Of a stretch of DNA of 64,000 bases, positions 12,801 through 24,215 are shown piece after piece (position 1 is the first letter of the stretch; every line of letters starts with the position of its first letter). The translations under genes and the position numbers were made by a program. A model generated the notes under the pieces. That model did not search any database, was not told the DNA's origin, and saw only the letters and a program-made list of their open reading frames with translations. This stretch comes from Antilocapra americana (lineage: Eukaryota > Chordata > Mammalia > Artiodactyla > Antilocapridae), in NCBI GenBank assembly GCA_007570785.1, contig ML660774.1, positions 11,314,476-11,378,475 on the forward strand. The letters run 5' to 3'.

Positions 12801-13558
12801 ATGTGTCTCAGTTTCCATGGGGTAATCCTTTGGTGAAGTGGGCATCGTCCTACGTCCTCAGTGCCCGCTGGTCTGGGGTGCAGTGAAACGGGGAAGACTT
12901 AGGCTGAGACCTAAGTTTACCATTAGATGGAAAGAGTGGGGTTAGATGACAAACTTGTACAAATGGGAGGGGCCAGTTCTCCCGAATGAGAATCGGGCTT
13001 TTGGGGGTAAGCTTGCTTCTGTGCCAGGCTGTGTATTGAAATCAGAGGGTACAGGTGTGTAGTAGTTCTAGACACATGGAGAAGTGTCTATACACCTTTG
13101 ATGCTTTCAGAAACAATGCTGTGAGACAACCTGTTCTTAAAAAATAAAAAAAGGTTAATTTTCTAAACATGCTGAGCCTTGACTGCGTTGTGATAGTGGC
13201 CCAGAAATTTTCATCTGTCACTTACCTAACTTTGTTCATTGTTTCCAATAATAATAGCTCATTAGAATGAATTTGCTGAAAGAGCAGAGATTTGGTAAAT
13301 TTATATTGTAAAATCTGTTTATCCCTCCTAAGAGCAAGTAAAACCAGTGACCAAATATACATTAAAAAGTCAAATGGCTACTTGAATATTTGTTATCTGC
13401 TAATTATTATAAGGAGTGTAAAGACAGTCCCCTTTAATTGATAAAGTGAAGAGTCTATTAACGAAGGACAACTAAGCTTATAAAAATTGGTTTAAGTGTT
13501 GAATGCTTCAGGATAAATGGTGAGAGAAGAGATTAGTACAATTTGTCCATCACTCTTG
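12801..13558. other. No gene seen
   Basis: Unique AT-rich sequence. No repeat or exon recognised. Confidence 0.5.
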
Positions 13559-14650
13559 GCCTTTATTGACTATGCCAAAGCCTTTGACTGTGTGGATCAA
13601 AATAAACTGTGGAAAATTCTGAAAGAGATGAGAATACAAGACCATCTGACCTGTCTCTTGAGAAACCTGTATGCAGGTCAGGAAGCAACAGTTAGAATTG
13701 GACATGGAACAACAGACTGGTTCCAAATAGGGAAAGGAGTACGTCAAGGCTGTATATTGTCACCCTGCTTATTTAACTTGTATGCAGAGCACATCATGAG
13801 AAACGCTGGGCTGGAAGAAGCACAAGCTGGGAAGAATCAAGATTGCCGGGAGAAATATCAATAACCTCAGATATGCAGATGACACCACCCTTATGGCAGA
13901 AAGTAAAGAGGAACTAAAAAGCCTCTTGCTAAAAGTGAAAGAGGAGAGTGAAAAAGTTGGCTTAAAGCTCAACATTCAGAAAACTAAGATCATGGTATCT
14001 GGTCCCATCACTCACTTCATGGAAAATAGATGGGGAAACAGTGGAAACAGTGTCACACTTTAATTTGGGGGGCTCCAAAATCACTGCAGATGGTGATTGC
14101 AGCAATGAAATCAAAAGACGCCTACTCCTTGGAAAGAAAGTTATGACCAACCTAGACCGCATATTGAAAAGCAGAGACTTTACTTTGCCAACAAAGGCCC
14201 ATCTAGTCAAGGCTATGGTTTTTCCAGTGGTCATGTATGGATGTGAGAGTTGGACAGTAAAGAGAGCTGAAGAATTGATGCTTTTGAACTGTGGCGTTGG
14301 AGACGACTCTTGAGAGTCCCTTGAACTGCAAGGAGATCCAACCAGTCCATCCTATAGGAGATCAGTCCTGACTATATATTGGAAGGACTGATGCTGAAGC
14401 TGAAACTCCAATACTTTGGCCACCTGATGTGAAGAACCAACTCATTGGAAAAGACCCTGATGCTGGGAAGGATTGGGAGCAGGAGGAGAAGGGGACGACA
14501 GAGGATGAGATGGCTAAAGGGCATCACCGACTCTATGGACATGGGTTTGGGTGGACTCTGGGAGTTGTTGATGGACAGGGAGGCCTGGCGTGCTGTGATT
14601 CATGTGGTTGCAAAGAGTCAGACACAACTGAGCGCCTGAACTAACTAACT
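13559..14650 (+). mobile_element. BovB (RTE) LINE, RT part and 3' end
   Basis: This 5'-truncated plus-strand BovB enters in the reverse transcriptase. RT motif A reads FIDYAKAFDCVD and motif B reads GVRQGCILSPCLFNLY. The catalytic YADD is at 13872-13883 but in another frame, so the RT is frameshifted. After it come RT-tail fragments (GGSKITADGDCSNE) and the ART2-like 3' end, closing in ctaactaactaa. It faces the minus-strand BovB at 15336-17884. Confidence 0.9.
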
Positions 14651-14661
14651 AATTTGGCCTT

Positions 14662-14781
14662 TAAATTTTTTGGCCACACCATGCGGTTTGTGGGATCTTA
14701 GTTCCCTGAGCAGGGACTGAGCCCAAGCTCTTGGCAATGAGAGCATGGAGTCCTAACCACTGAACTGCCAGGGAATTCCCC
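14662..14781 (-). mobile_element. CHR-type tRNA SINE, short form
   Basis: Minus-strand element ending at the right with the head complement (gaactgccagggaattcc). It directly follows the BovB 3' end. Confidence 0.75.
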
Positions 14782-14821
14782 CCTTTAAAAAATTTTAAAC
14801 CTAGCTCCATTACTGTTATTG

Positions 14822-15060
14822 TTAAAATTCTATGTTTATTTTATGGCTTCACTGAGATACAATTTGTAAGGTATTTGATTTATATACATATACATTGTGA
14901 AAGGATTGCCACCATCTAGTTAAACCTCATTCCCACGTGTACTTACTCTGTGTGTATGAACATGTACGTTCTACTCTCAGAGCAGTTTCGCTACAGTCGT
15001 ACCCACTGTATATCAATTCTAGTCACTATGTCTAATGTTATTCTTCGGCCTTGTGCATCT
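14822..15060 (-). mobile_element. Old L1 3'-UTR fragment
   Basis: The segment ttcactgagatacaatttgta, then tacattgtgaaaggattgcc, is the reverse of a mammalian L1 3' UTR. Confidence 0.6.
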
Positions 15061-15335
15061 AAGAGCTGACAGTCTGTGTCCTTCCCAACTTCTCCCTATT
15101 CCCCTCACTGAACTCTTGGCCTCAAAAGAAAAATTAATTCATTCAGCAAGCATTAAGACTCACTCCATGCTAGATGCTTAGCTGTGTCCTCAGTGGAATT
15201 GAATTCAGTTCTCTTCCTGGTCTCGGGCTGTAGAGACTAGTCTGAGAGGCATATTCAAACAGATGTAACAGAAGGAAGTGTGGATCTGAGTGGGAAGGGG
15301 TGGTCCTTTGCTCTCAGAAGGGAGTGTCCAGGAAG

Positions 15336-17884
15336 TTCAGTTCAGTCGCTCAGGCATGTCCAACTCTTTGCAGCCCCATGAACTGCAGCACACCAGGCTT
15401 CCCTATCCATCACCAACTCCCGGACCTTGTTCAGACTCATGTCTATTGAGTTGGTGATGCCATCCAACCATCTCATCCTCTGTCCTCACCTTCTCCTTTT
15501 GCCTTCAATCTTGCCCAGCATCAGGGTCTTTTCAAATAAGTCAGTTCTTCGTATCAGGTAGCCAAAGTATTGGAGCTTCAGTGTCAGCGTCAGTCCTTCC
15601 AATGAATGTTCAGGACTGATTTCCTTTAGGATGGTCTGGTTGGATCTCCTCGCAGTCCAAGAACTCTCAAGAGTCGTCTCCAGCACCATAGTTCAAAAGC
15701 ATCAATTCTTCGGCTCTCAGCTTTCATTATAGTCCAACTCTCACATCCATACATGACTACTGGAAAAACCGTAGCTTTGACTAGACAGATCTTTGTAGGC
15801 AAAGTAATGTCTCTACTTTTTAATATGCTAAGTTTGTCATAGCTTTTCTTCCAAAAAAGCAAGTGTCTTTTACTTTCATGGCTGCAGTCCCCATCTGCAG
15901 TGATTTTGGAGCCCAAGAAAATAAAGTCTGTCCCTGTTTCCATTGTTTCCTCATCTATTTGCCATGAAGTGATGGGAGATGCCATGATCTTCATTAAATG
16001 AATGTTGAGTTTTAAGCCAGCTTCTTCACTCTCTTTCACTTTTATCAAGAGGCTTTTAGTTCTTTGCTTTCTGCCATAAGGGTGGTGTTTTCTGCATATC
16101 TGAGGTTATTGATATTTCTTCCGGCAATCTTGATTCCAGCTTGTGCTTCATTCAGTCTGGCATTTCACATGATATACTCTGCATATAAGTTAAATAAGCA
16201 GGCTGACCATATACAGCCTTGAGGTACTCCTTTCCCAATTTGGACCCAGTCTGTAAGTTCCACTTCCAGTTCTAACTGTTGCTTCTGGACTTGCATACAG
16301 GTTTCTCAGCAGGCAGATAAGGTAGTCTGGTATTCCCATATCTTACAGCAAAAGGAATGCAGATGTATAGAACAGACTCGTGGACTCTGTGGATGAGGGC
16401 AAGGGTGGGATGATATGGGAGAATGGCATTGAAACATGTTAATTATCATATGTGAAATCAATCGCCAGCCCAGGATTGATGCTCGGGGCTGGTGCACCGA
16501 GATTTTCCGGGGGGAGGGAGGAGGGAGGGGGGTTCTGGAGGGGGAGCATATGTAAACCCATGGCGATATCATGTCATTGTATGGCAAAACTAATAAAAAA
16601 AAAAAAGTGAAAAAAAAAAGAATTTTCTAGTTTGTCGTGATCCACACAGTCAAAGGCTTTAGCATAGTCAATGAAGCAGAAGTTGATGTTTTTCTGGAAT
16701 TCTCTTGATTTTTCCATGGTCCAGCAGATGTTGGCAATTTGGTCTCTGGTTCCTCTTCCTTTTCTAAATCCAGCTTGAACATCTGGAAGTTGTCAGTGCA
16801 TGTACTATTGAAGCCTAGCTTGGAGAATTTTGAGCATTACTTTGCTAGCATGTGATATGAGTGCAATTGTGTAGTAGTTCGAGCATTCTTTGGCATTGCC
16901 TTTCTTTGGGTTTGGGATGAAAACTGACCTTTTCCAGTCCTGTGGCGCTTGCTGAGTTTTCCAAATTTGCTGCCATAGTGAATGCAGCACTTCCACAGTG
17001 TCATCTTTCAGGATTTGAAACAGCTCAGCTGGAATTCCATCACCTCCACTAGCTTTGTTCGTAGTGATGCTTCCTAAGGCCCACTTGACTTCACATTCCA
17101 GGATGTCTGGCTCTAGGTGAGTGATGACATCATCATGGTTATCTGGGTTATGAAGATCTTTTTTGTATAGTTCTTCTGTGTATTCTTGCCACCTCTTCTT
17201 AATATCTTCTGCTTCTGTTAGGTCTATACCATTTCTGTCTTTTATTGTGGCCAAGTTTGCACATCATGTTCCCTTGGCCCCTCTGATTTTCTTGAAGTGA
17301 TCTCTAGTCTTTCCTATTCTCTTGTTTTCCTCTGTTTCTTTGCATTGATCACTTAGAAAGGCTTTCTTATCTCTCCTTGCTATTCTTTGGAACTCTGCAT
17401 TTAGATGGATATATCTTCCTTGTCTCCTTTGCCTTTTGCTTTTCTTCTTTTCTCAGCTATTTATAAGGCCTCCTCAGACAACCATTTTGCCTTTTTGTGT
17501 TTCTTTTTTGGGGGTTTGTTTTAATCACAGCCTCCTGTACATTGTTCTGAACCTTCGTCCATAATTCTTCAGACACTCTATCAGATCTAGTCCCTTGAAT
17601 CTATTTGTCACTTCCACTGTATAATGATAAGGGATTTGATTTAGATTTTACTTGAATGGTCTAGTGGTTTTCCCTACTTTCTTCAGTTGAAGTCTGAATT
17701 TGGCAATAAGGAGTTCATGATCTGAGCCATAGTCAGTTCCTGGTGTTATTTTTGCTGACTGTATAGAGCTTCTCCATCTTTTGCTTCAAAGATTATAATC
17801 CGTCTGATTTTGGCATTGACCATCTGCTGATGTCCATAGGTAGAGTCATCTCTTGTGTTGTTGGGAAGATGGTGTTTGTTATGA
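15336..17884 (-). mobile_element. BovB (RTE) LINE, longest copy, interrupted by L1
   Basis: A minus-strand BovB of about 2.3 kb net, with its 3' end (TTCAG repeats) at the left. The RT-side protein reads SITTNKASGGDGIPAELFQ near 17000, and a separate RT-tail frame lies at 15626-16048. Stops, frameshifts and an L1 at 16346-16619 break the frame. The perfect 8-bp duplication ccaggaag at 15328-15335 and 17885-17892 fixes both ends. It carries about 200 bp more upstream sequence than the copy at 1155. Confidence 0.92.
16346..16619 (+). mobile_element. Bovine-type L1 3' end inside BovB
   Basis: A short L1 3' UTR with the catgttaattatcatatgtg segment, a G-rich tract (16509-16543), the catgtcattgtatggcaaaa end and an A-tail. 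It splits the BovB at the cccatatctt/aagaattttc position. No clear target-site duplication was found. Confidence 0.85.
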
Positions 17885-17892
17885 CCAGGAAG

Positions 17893-18276
17893 AAAAGGCT
17901 TCACTAAGAGGTGATGATTCTCAAACTTAATGAAGGGAGAGGTGATTCTGTAGACCCCTGGGTGGGGCAGCAGGGATTTACAAAAGAATTGTCAACTCAC
18001 TTTGTAAGTCACTAGGCAGAGTTTGGGGACTGGACGGAAAGAAGCCCATTGTATTCACAGGACTGAACAGAAGAGAAGAATAGAGTAAAAAGTCCTGGAA
18101 AAATAAAAAGATGTATGTTTGTGTGTGTGTGTGTGTGTGTGTAGAGAGGTAAGCACTTATGAAGCACTTGGGGAAGAACTGGTTAAGAATCCACACTAGT
18201 TATGTCTTTAAATTGAAATATTAATTAAGGGGATTAAAAAGAATGTCATCCTGCAGGTAATGGTGCTAACACTGGG
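17893..18276. other. No gene seen; TG microsatellite
   Basis: Unique sequence with (GT)11 at 18120-18142. Confidence 0.5.
18120..18142. repeat. (GT)n microsatellite
   Basis: An uninterrupted GT run of 11 units. Confidence 0.95.
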
Positions 18277-18481
18277 TTCTCAGTCGCTTCAGTCATGTCC
18301 AACTCTTTGTGACCCTATGGACCATAGCCCGCCAGGTTCCTCTGTCCGTGAGGTTCTCTAGGCAAGAATACTAGGGTGCGTTGCCATTCCCTTCTCCAGG
18401 AGATCTTCCTGACCCAGGGATTGAACCCACGTCTCTTATGTCTCCTATATTGGCAGGCAGGTTCTTTACCATTAGCACCAA
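18277..18481 (-). mobile_element. Bov-tA SINE
   Basis: Single-unit Bov-tA on the minus strand, with a small internal duplication (tctcttatgtctcctat) in the head complement. Confidence 0.85.
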
Positions 18482-19474
18482 TGCTGTAGGTTGCAGATAA
18501 TGGGCAATCACAGATTATAGGTTGGGTCCTGATCTTAGTTTTCAGATTCAGAAGATCAACACAGTGGAGCTGGAAAGGCTGGAAGGACAGAACTTTAAGG
18601 TCTAATACAGTTATTTAGGCAACATTTAAGGGAGTGGGTAAGGATTTGTAGTATTTAGCTTGAGAGGAAGAGACCTTTTTGAGAAGAAATGATGTGCCTG
18701 GTGGATTGGAATAGACATCCTGGTGTCAGAGAAAAAATCAGGATGCCTGGAGCAGGGCTCATGGATGTACGAGGTCAGCCCAAGGTTGAGGCTGCAGACA
18801 GGAGAACTTTAGATGCCAGGCCTCAAGTACTTCAGCGGTTTCTTCTCTGTTAATGTGAAATTTTTATAAGTGAAATGATTGGGATAAAGCAGTGAACATT
18901 ACTTTTTGGAAAACCTACTTTCTTCCCTTATGGCGACATTAGTAATATGTGACACAATTATTTGCAGCTAAGTCTTTTTCAACTCTTGACATTCTTTAGT
19001 TGTATGATCCTAGTGGCGCTGAGAGACAACATTAGATGATATGAGAATCTGATGGAGAAAAAAGGTGATTCCAATGTTTGGGGGCTGGGAGAAAGGAAAT
19101 TTTAGTTTCGATTAACATTAGTAGGTAGGAGATTGTCTAATTGCCTAAGCTGCAGTGTTCGTGAAAATGAAAATGTGAGTGGCACTGAGATTCAGGAGGA
19201 CAGAGCTGCACTTGAGAATTTGGGGTTCATTGAGATAGGGCAGTGGTTAAAGTAGATAAAATAGACTCTCCTGGAGAGGCGAATATGTAAAAAGTTGGAG
19301 CCAAGGCATGGACTTAGGAAATGCCCATGTTCAGGTGGAAGCATCTGGATGGTGTGGTTTCAAGGATGCCACAGAACGGGAAGTATCCATACATATCTTA
19401 TAGAAAAGTGGACATACTTCCTACAAACAGGAGCTAGGAGTTTGAGTGAGAACCATTTAAGTTTGGCAAATAAG
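18482..19474. other. No gene seen
   Basis: Unique sequence. No conserved frame or repeat recognised. Confidence 0.5.
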
Positions 19475-19667
19475 AAAGTGAAAGTCACTCAGTGGTGTCT
19501 GACTCTTTGCAACCTCATGGACCATACAGTCCATGGAATTCTCCAGGCCAGAATACTGGAGTGGGTAGCCTATCGCTTCTCCAGAGGATCTTCTTGACCC
19601 AGGAATTGATCTGGGGTCTCCTGCATTACAGGCGGATTCTTTACCAACTGAGCTATCTGGGAAGCCC
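19475..19667 (-). mobile_element. Bov-tA SINE
   Basis: Minus-strand Bov-tA ending with ctgagctatctgggaagccc at the right. Confidence 0.85.
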
Positions 19668-19944
19668 GAGGATGAAAAAGGCAGATGAAAAAAAAGTGCT
19701 AATAATATAGTGCCACCTGCTGTCAGGCGTTAGGTATTTTTGAATTGTTTTTCTCAAATGGACTTCTTCCTATCTTGGTTGTTTTTTAGTTTTCACCTAT
19801 TTTTTATCTCATTGCTTAGTGTGTGAACACACTGATTTGTTTACTTTTAAATCAACAGTATTGGGAGAGGTCATATCAATTTGTTTATCCCTTGATTTCA
19901 ACGCTGCCAAAAGTTTCTGTCTCAAGTGAGTCTGTGTCATGGAA

Positions 19945-20148
19945 ACATGTATGTTAGTCACTCAGCTGTGTCTGACTCCTTGCGGCCCCATGGACTACTG
20001 TCTGTGGAATTCTCCAGGCAAGAATACTAGAATGGGTAGCCATTCCCTTCTTCAGGAGATCTTCCCAACTCAGGGATAGAACCCAGGTCTCCTGAGTCTC
20101 CTGCATTGCAGGTGGATTCTTGACTATCTGAGCCACCAGGGAAACCCA
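19945..20148 (-). mobile_element. Bov-tA SINE near MTUS1 exon
   Basis: A full-length minus-strand Bov-tA. The 10-bp target duplication (tgtcatggaa at 19935-19944, tgtcacggaa at 20149-20158) differs at one base. It faces the plus-strand Bov-A body at 20250-20377, about 100 bp away. Confidence 0.88.
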
Positions 20149-20249
20149 TGTCACGGAAGACCCGAGTTAATTCCTTCACGATTTCAGGGTTGCAGGAATC
20201 CTTCCTGCATAATTCTGAATATTCATTTTACATCTTGACTCACTTGTTC

Positions 20250-20377
20250 ATCCCTGGAGAAGGAAATGGCAACCCACTCCAGTATTCTTGCCTGGAAAAC
20301 TGCATGGATGGAGGAGCCTGGAGGGCTCCTATCCACAGAGTCGCAAGGAGTCGGACACGGCTGAATGACTTCACTTT
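20250..20377 (+). mobile_element. 5'-truncated Bov-tA/Bov-A SINE
   Basis: Only the Bov-A body is present, from ctggagaaggaaatggcaac to the gacacggctgaatgactt end. The perfect 9-bp duplication cacttgttc flanks it at 20241-20249 and 20378-20386. It ends about 90 bp before the MTUS1 exon at 20469, inside the region that would hold the branch point and upstream splicing signals. Confidence 0.88.
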
Positions 20378-20468
20378 CACTTGTTCTTGTAGGAGCTTGG
20401 GTTTACAAGCTTAGAGCTTTTGGAATGAATAGGTGTGGAAACTTTTTGTCTTTTTTTCACCCCTCAAG

Positions 20469-20630
20469 GAAAACCTGCATCCCTGAAGACTGCACAGCCG
20501 TCTCGTGTGAATCTGCCCAGACTGCTTCCTAGACCCAAAGCTTCTGTGAAACACCCTGCGCTGCGAAGGACAGAGAGCGCCGCCTCTGTGGCCAGCGTCC
20601 ACAGTGAGCTGAGCACTTACAGCAGTATCT
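20469..20630 (+). CDS. MTUS1: MTUS1 internal coding exon, Ser/Arg/Pro-rich linker
   Basis: MTUS1 (ATIP) is a microtubule-associated scaffold and candidate tumour suppressor; its C-terminal coiled coils dimerise and bind the AT2 receptor. This 162-bp exon (54 codons) encodes part of the basic, Ser-rich N-terminal half of the long form. It reads KPASLKTAQPSRVNL at the start and HSELSTYSSI at the end, with the basic stretch KHPALRRTES between. The acceptor is a T/C-rich tract ending CAAG before 20469. The donor is GTGAGT at 20631. Both ends are phase 1: the final T joins CT of the next exon to make Ser. No coiled coil or catalytic motif is present. The gene identity comes from the order and frame of these exons with the distinctive exon at 47154, and from remembered human MTUS1 protein. 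Confidence 0.88.
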
Positions 20631-21639
20631 GTGAGTCGGTCTTACATCAGACTTTGGGGCCTGTTGAAACTGTACTTGTGAGAGAAATCTAGTGAGCTAC
20701 CAATTACCAGGAGTTTTGATTCTGTGATTTAGGGGAAAATACACATCCCGCTTCTCCCTTGGAATTGCTCAGAAAATGTTTGGCAGGAGAAGAAAGTTTT
20801 TCTCAACGACATTCTCTTTTGATGAATGTGCTAGGAAACACTGACATACTTATCTGTTGAAGGCATGTGGGTGTTTTTTTTTTCCCCATGAATTCTGAAG
20901 TGTGCCATTTGAAAATGCTGGGTGGTGGTTGTTGGGTTTTTTTTTTTTTTTGGTTTGTTTAAGGAAAGAAAGTGATCTAGGAACTATTAGAACTCAACTG
21001 AAAATCAGAAAAAAAGATACTTTAGTTTCGTTTGCTTTGTAAACAGCTGCATTTTGTAGAAGCATTTTGTTTTTTTTCCCCTAATCTTAAACTTTGGATG
21101 CTAGATTCAATGTATTAGGAGTGAATATTATAACTTCAAGCTTAGTTTTAAATATTTTAAACTGAGAATATTTGGAGGATTTTCAATTTGTATGAATTTT
21201 GTTTTCTGTGTATAAAATGACACAGAGTTATTTTCTTAAATAAGCTTAAGATGTATTTGGTCTTAGTGTTTATTTGCTCATTTCCTTTTTAATTTCTTGC
21301 AACAGTAACTCATGGATTAACAAATGTGAAGAATTTTGGAGTGCCTGCTGTATATAGGCAGCACTGTAGATGCTGGGAAGGATATGAGATATCAAAGGAA
21401 TGGTCCCTGTGTAAAAAAATAGTTGAAGATAGAGATGATGTTTACATGGATAACTAGAATATCAGATAAAACAAGGAATAATGGAGTGGTGGGGAGGAGG
21501 GGAGTTCTCTCTGCCTTAGAGGGGATCAGTTTCTGCTTTCTGGTGAGGAGGCAAGGTCAGATGGAAGTCGTGTTATTGAACCTTCTGGGTCTGGAGTACC
21601 GTGTAGGGTTACCATACATTCTTTCTCTGTTTTTTTCTC
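20631..21639 (+). other. MTUS1 intron, no other feature
   Basis: First part of the 8641-bp intron between exons 20469-20630 and 29272-29406. T-runs at 20875 and 20938 only. Confidence 0.6.
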
Positions 21640-21745
21640 AAATAACTTCTGTTTCCCTGATTTTACATATGAGGTAATTGCGGCTCAGAGAGGTTGTCGC
21701 TGGTCCAAGGGCACTCAGCCAGCATGTGACAGAACTGAGAAAGTT
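21640..21745 (+). mobile_element. MIR fragment
   Basis: The segment catatgaggtaattgcggct, then cagagaggttgtcgctgg and cactcagccagcatgtgac, follows the MIR core. Confidence 0.65.
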
Positions 21746-23984
21746 TGTGGCTAAGACTTGGAACTAATGAGTCAATGAAGGAGCAGGTTTCCAAGAGGGT
21801 ACTTAGCAGCAGGAGCTGGTCTCCTATGAGAGTGAGTAGCTGTATGTGGGAACTTGAGGGGCCCGGGAATACGTTACTCGCAGTGAAATGGGACTGCTTC
21901 CCACTTGCTACCTGAAGTTTGAAGTCGTGTCAGGAGATCATGTGAGATCAGGTTTGATCGTGACAGGTTTGCATATATCTGTCAAGTCTTGAGTTGAAAA
22001 AGTCATTCACTCGTGTACTCCCTTAAGGTCATTCTCTGTTTGTAACAGGAAATTTTAAAAACAAAACTGCCAGCACAGAGGCACCCAGGTGCTCTCCGGG
22101 GGTACTGGAGGGTTGTGTGGTGTTGGCGCTTGGGCCCCTGGCAGGAGGCGCGTCCATGGAGCCACTGCCCAGCGTCCCCGCCGGCAGCCATGTTGCCATG
22201 GCCCCCGCTCAGAACCGTGTCTGACACTCCCAAGGAGGGTGTCAAAATGCTTTTGTCCGTTCCTTTTTGTCTTTTAACAAAGGGGCTTCCCGTGGACCCA
22301 CAGAGCCTGTCTCCTGGCTGTGTGTCCCTGTCTCATCAATGAGTCTCTTTCTTAGATGGATCCACTAGCCTGTTTAATCTGTTCTGTGTAGTGCCTCGGA
22401 GCTTAGATTTTTTTTTTTTTCCCACTGCTCCATTCTAATTCACTAAGAGCAAGCATGAGGAATAGGAGCGTGAACATGGCTGCAGTTTTCCTTGCTTGAG
22501 CTTGCTGTGATCCTTTTAAATGACTATACCAGGAGGATTTCGCAGCTGTACAGAAACGGATGCGTCTTCGAAAATATATATCAATTCTACACTCACCCCA
22601 CCGGCTGGCTCAGAGAGGCACTATGATGCTACCTTATTGACGCTGCTGGTTCTGGGATCCTACAGCCTTTGTATAGTTCCTTTGTTAGCCACGTTTACTG
22701 GCAAAAGAAGTAGGTCAATGATTTCTGGTTTGATTCTTTCTTTGTAAGCATGCTTAAATTTCATTCAGTAAATTAACTTAGCATCTCTCGATCTCTATCT
22801 TTATAACTTGTAATTTGTTAATTGTGGTATTTTTCAGGCATGTTTATATTGAAGTTGTGAATGGTTCTGCATAGAACCAATTTTATTGTGTATTTTATGT
22901 GTTTGGGAACTCGGATGAAATATAATTCAGCAATGTCGATGTTCTTGGCACATGAAATTACTTTATAAAAGACTAGTTAATGGTCTCATTTGTGATGAAA
23001 CAACTGGTAGTTTTTTTGTGTGTTTGCCCAATCGTTGTGCGAGTATAGGAAAAATACTTTCCTAGAATTAGAATGAAATCATCGCATTTTAATGCTTTTA
23101 CTCATATTCTACCTAAAAATATTTTAAATGTGTACTTTTTCAGAATTACCTTCAAATGTGAAAAAAATCATTTTGAGCGGCAGTGTGTCTGATTTCTGAT
23201 AATGCTGGCTCATGTTAGGAAATAACCTTTCAGTATGTGTTTTAAATTCTTATGGGGTGAGGCCTTTGGACGCTTTTAAAGAATGTTTTCCTGCTTTGTT
23301 TGCTCCTGTCTTTGTGATGTGATGCTGTCAGTGCAGTCGCTTCTGAGATGGCAAGATACTCTTAGAGAATTCTGGTTTGCTGTGCTTAAGGATGCTATAG
23401 AAATAACACGACCAAGCTCTAAAGCTGCTGAATCAAAATGTATAAGACAGCAAACCTTTCTTTTGTGGGGGTTCCAGGAGATGCTTTGTGTGTGTTCTTT
23501 TCAGCATACAAAATTTTTAAAGTCACAGTGTTGATTTTTTTTTAAAATATATATTAGTACAAAATTTAGCCTGGTAGTTTCTGTATCAAATATGCTCATT
23601 TTTAGAGGTTAAATGTCCTAAGCTCTTCCAGGCTCAGAGAGCTAAGGTTCAGTTTTTAAGATCATTGGATAAAAATATGTTATATACTGTAGGTCTTATA
23701 AAGAAGGGAAGGTTTGAGGGACCTTTGTGTGAGTATAGAAGGAGGTCTTGGGGTGGGTCTGTAATTTTGCCATATTAGCAGATACGAAGTCCTAGAGCTT
23801 CTTATACCTCCCAGTTTGGTTGGGAAAGCATGATAAGCATGTTTATTTTTGAGAGACAGATGGCAAGGGGAAATGAAAGGTTGTACACCCGAGCTGTCTG
23901 CACTGTCTGGGAGATGCAGTGGGCAGAGGTAAACTAAAGAAACGGAGCTTTCTCTTTCCCCACCTTCACAGCCACCCCGGTGCA
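21746..23984 (+). other. MTUS1 intron, no other feature
   Basis: Unique sequence, GC-richer at 22080-22340. Open frames there lack splice context or familiar domains. Confidence 0.5.
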
Positions 23985-24215
23985 CATGGCATGGTACAGT
24001 AGAAAAGAGCATCCAAGTTGGACTCCTAGCTTTCTTACTAACACATGGAAGCTAGACAGTCTCACACTCTCTTAGCCTGTGTTCTCACCAGATGAATGGG
24101 CGGGGAGACCCAGATCATCCTAAATCCTTGCAGCAGCAAAGGCTTCTGCCTACCTTTAGTTTTCTTCATGATGATAAAATGGTACCTAACAGCTTGGAAG
24201 GAGGGTGTTTGACGT
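23985..24215 (+). mobile_element. MIR SINE
   Basis: The segment ggactcctagctttcttac, then a ctagacagtctcacactctc stretch, then tctcaccagatgaatggg and aaaatggtacctaacagc, follows the order of a MIR with gaps. Confidence 0.55.

Noticed and set aside
18255..18492. Inverted ggtgctaa / ttagcacc at the two ends of a Bov-tA as terminal inverted repeats.
   Set aside because: SINEs have no TIRs; the 8-bp match is most simply chance.
22089..22342. Overlapping frames on both strands in a GC-rich patch.
   Set aside because: The frames are mutually overlapping, unlike known proteins, and absent from the exon phase pattern of MTUS1.
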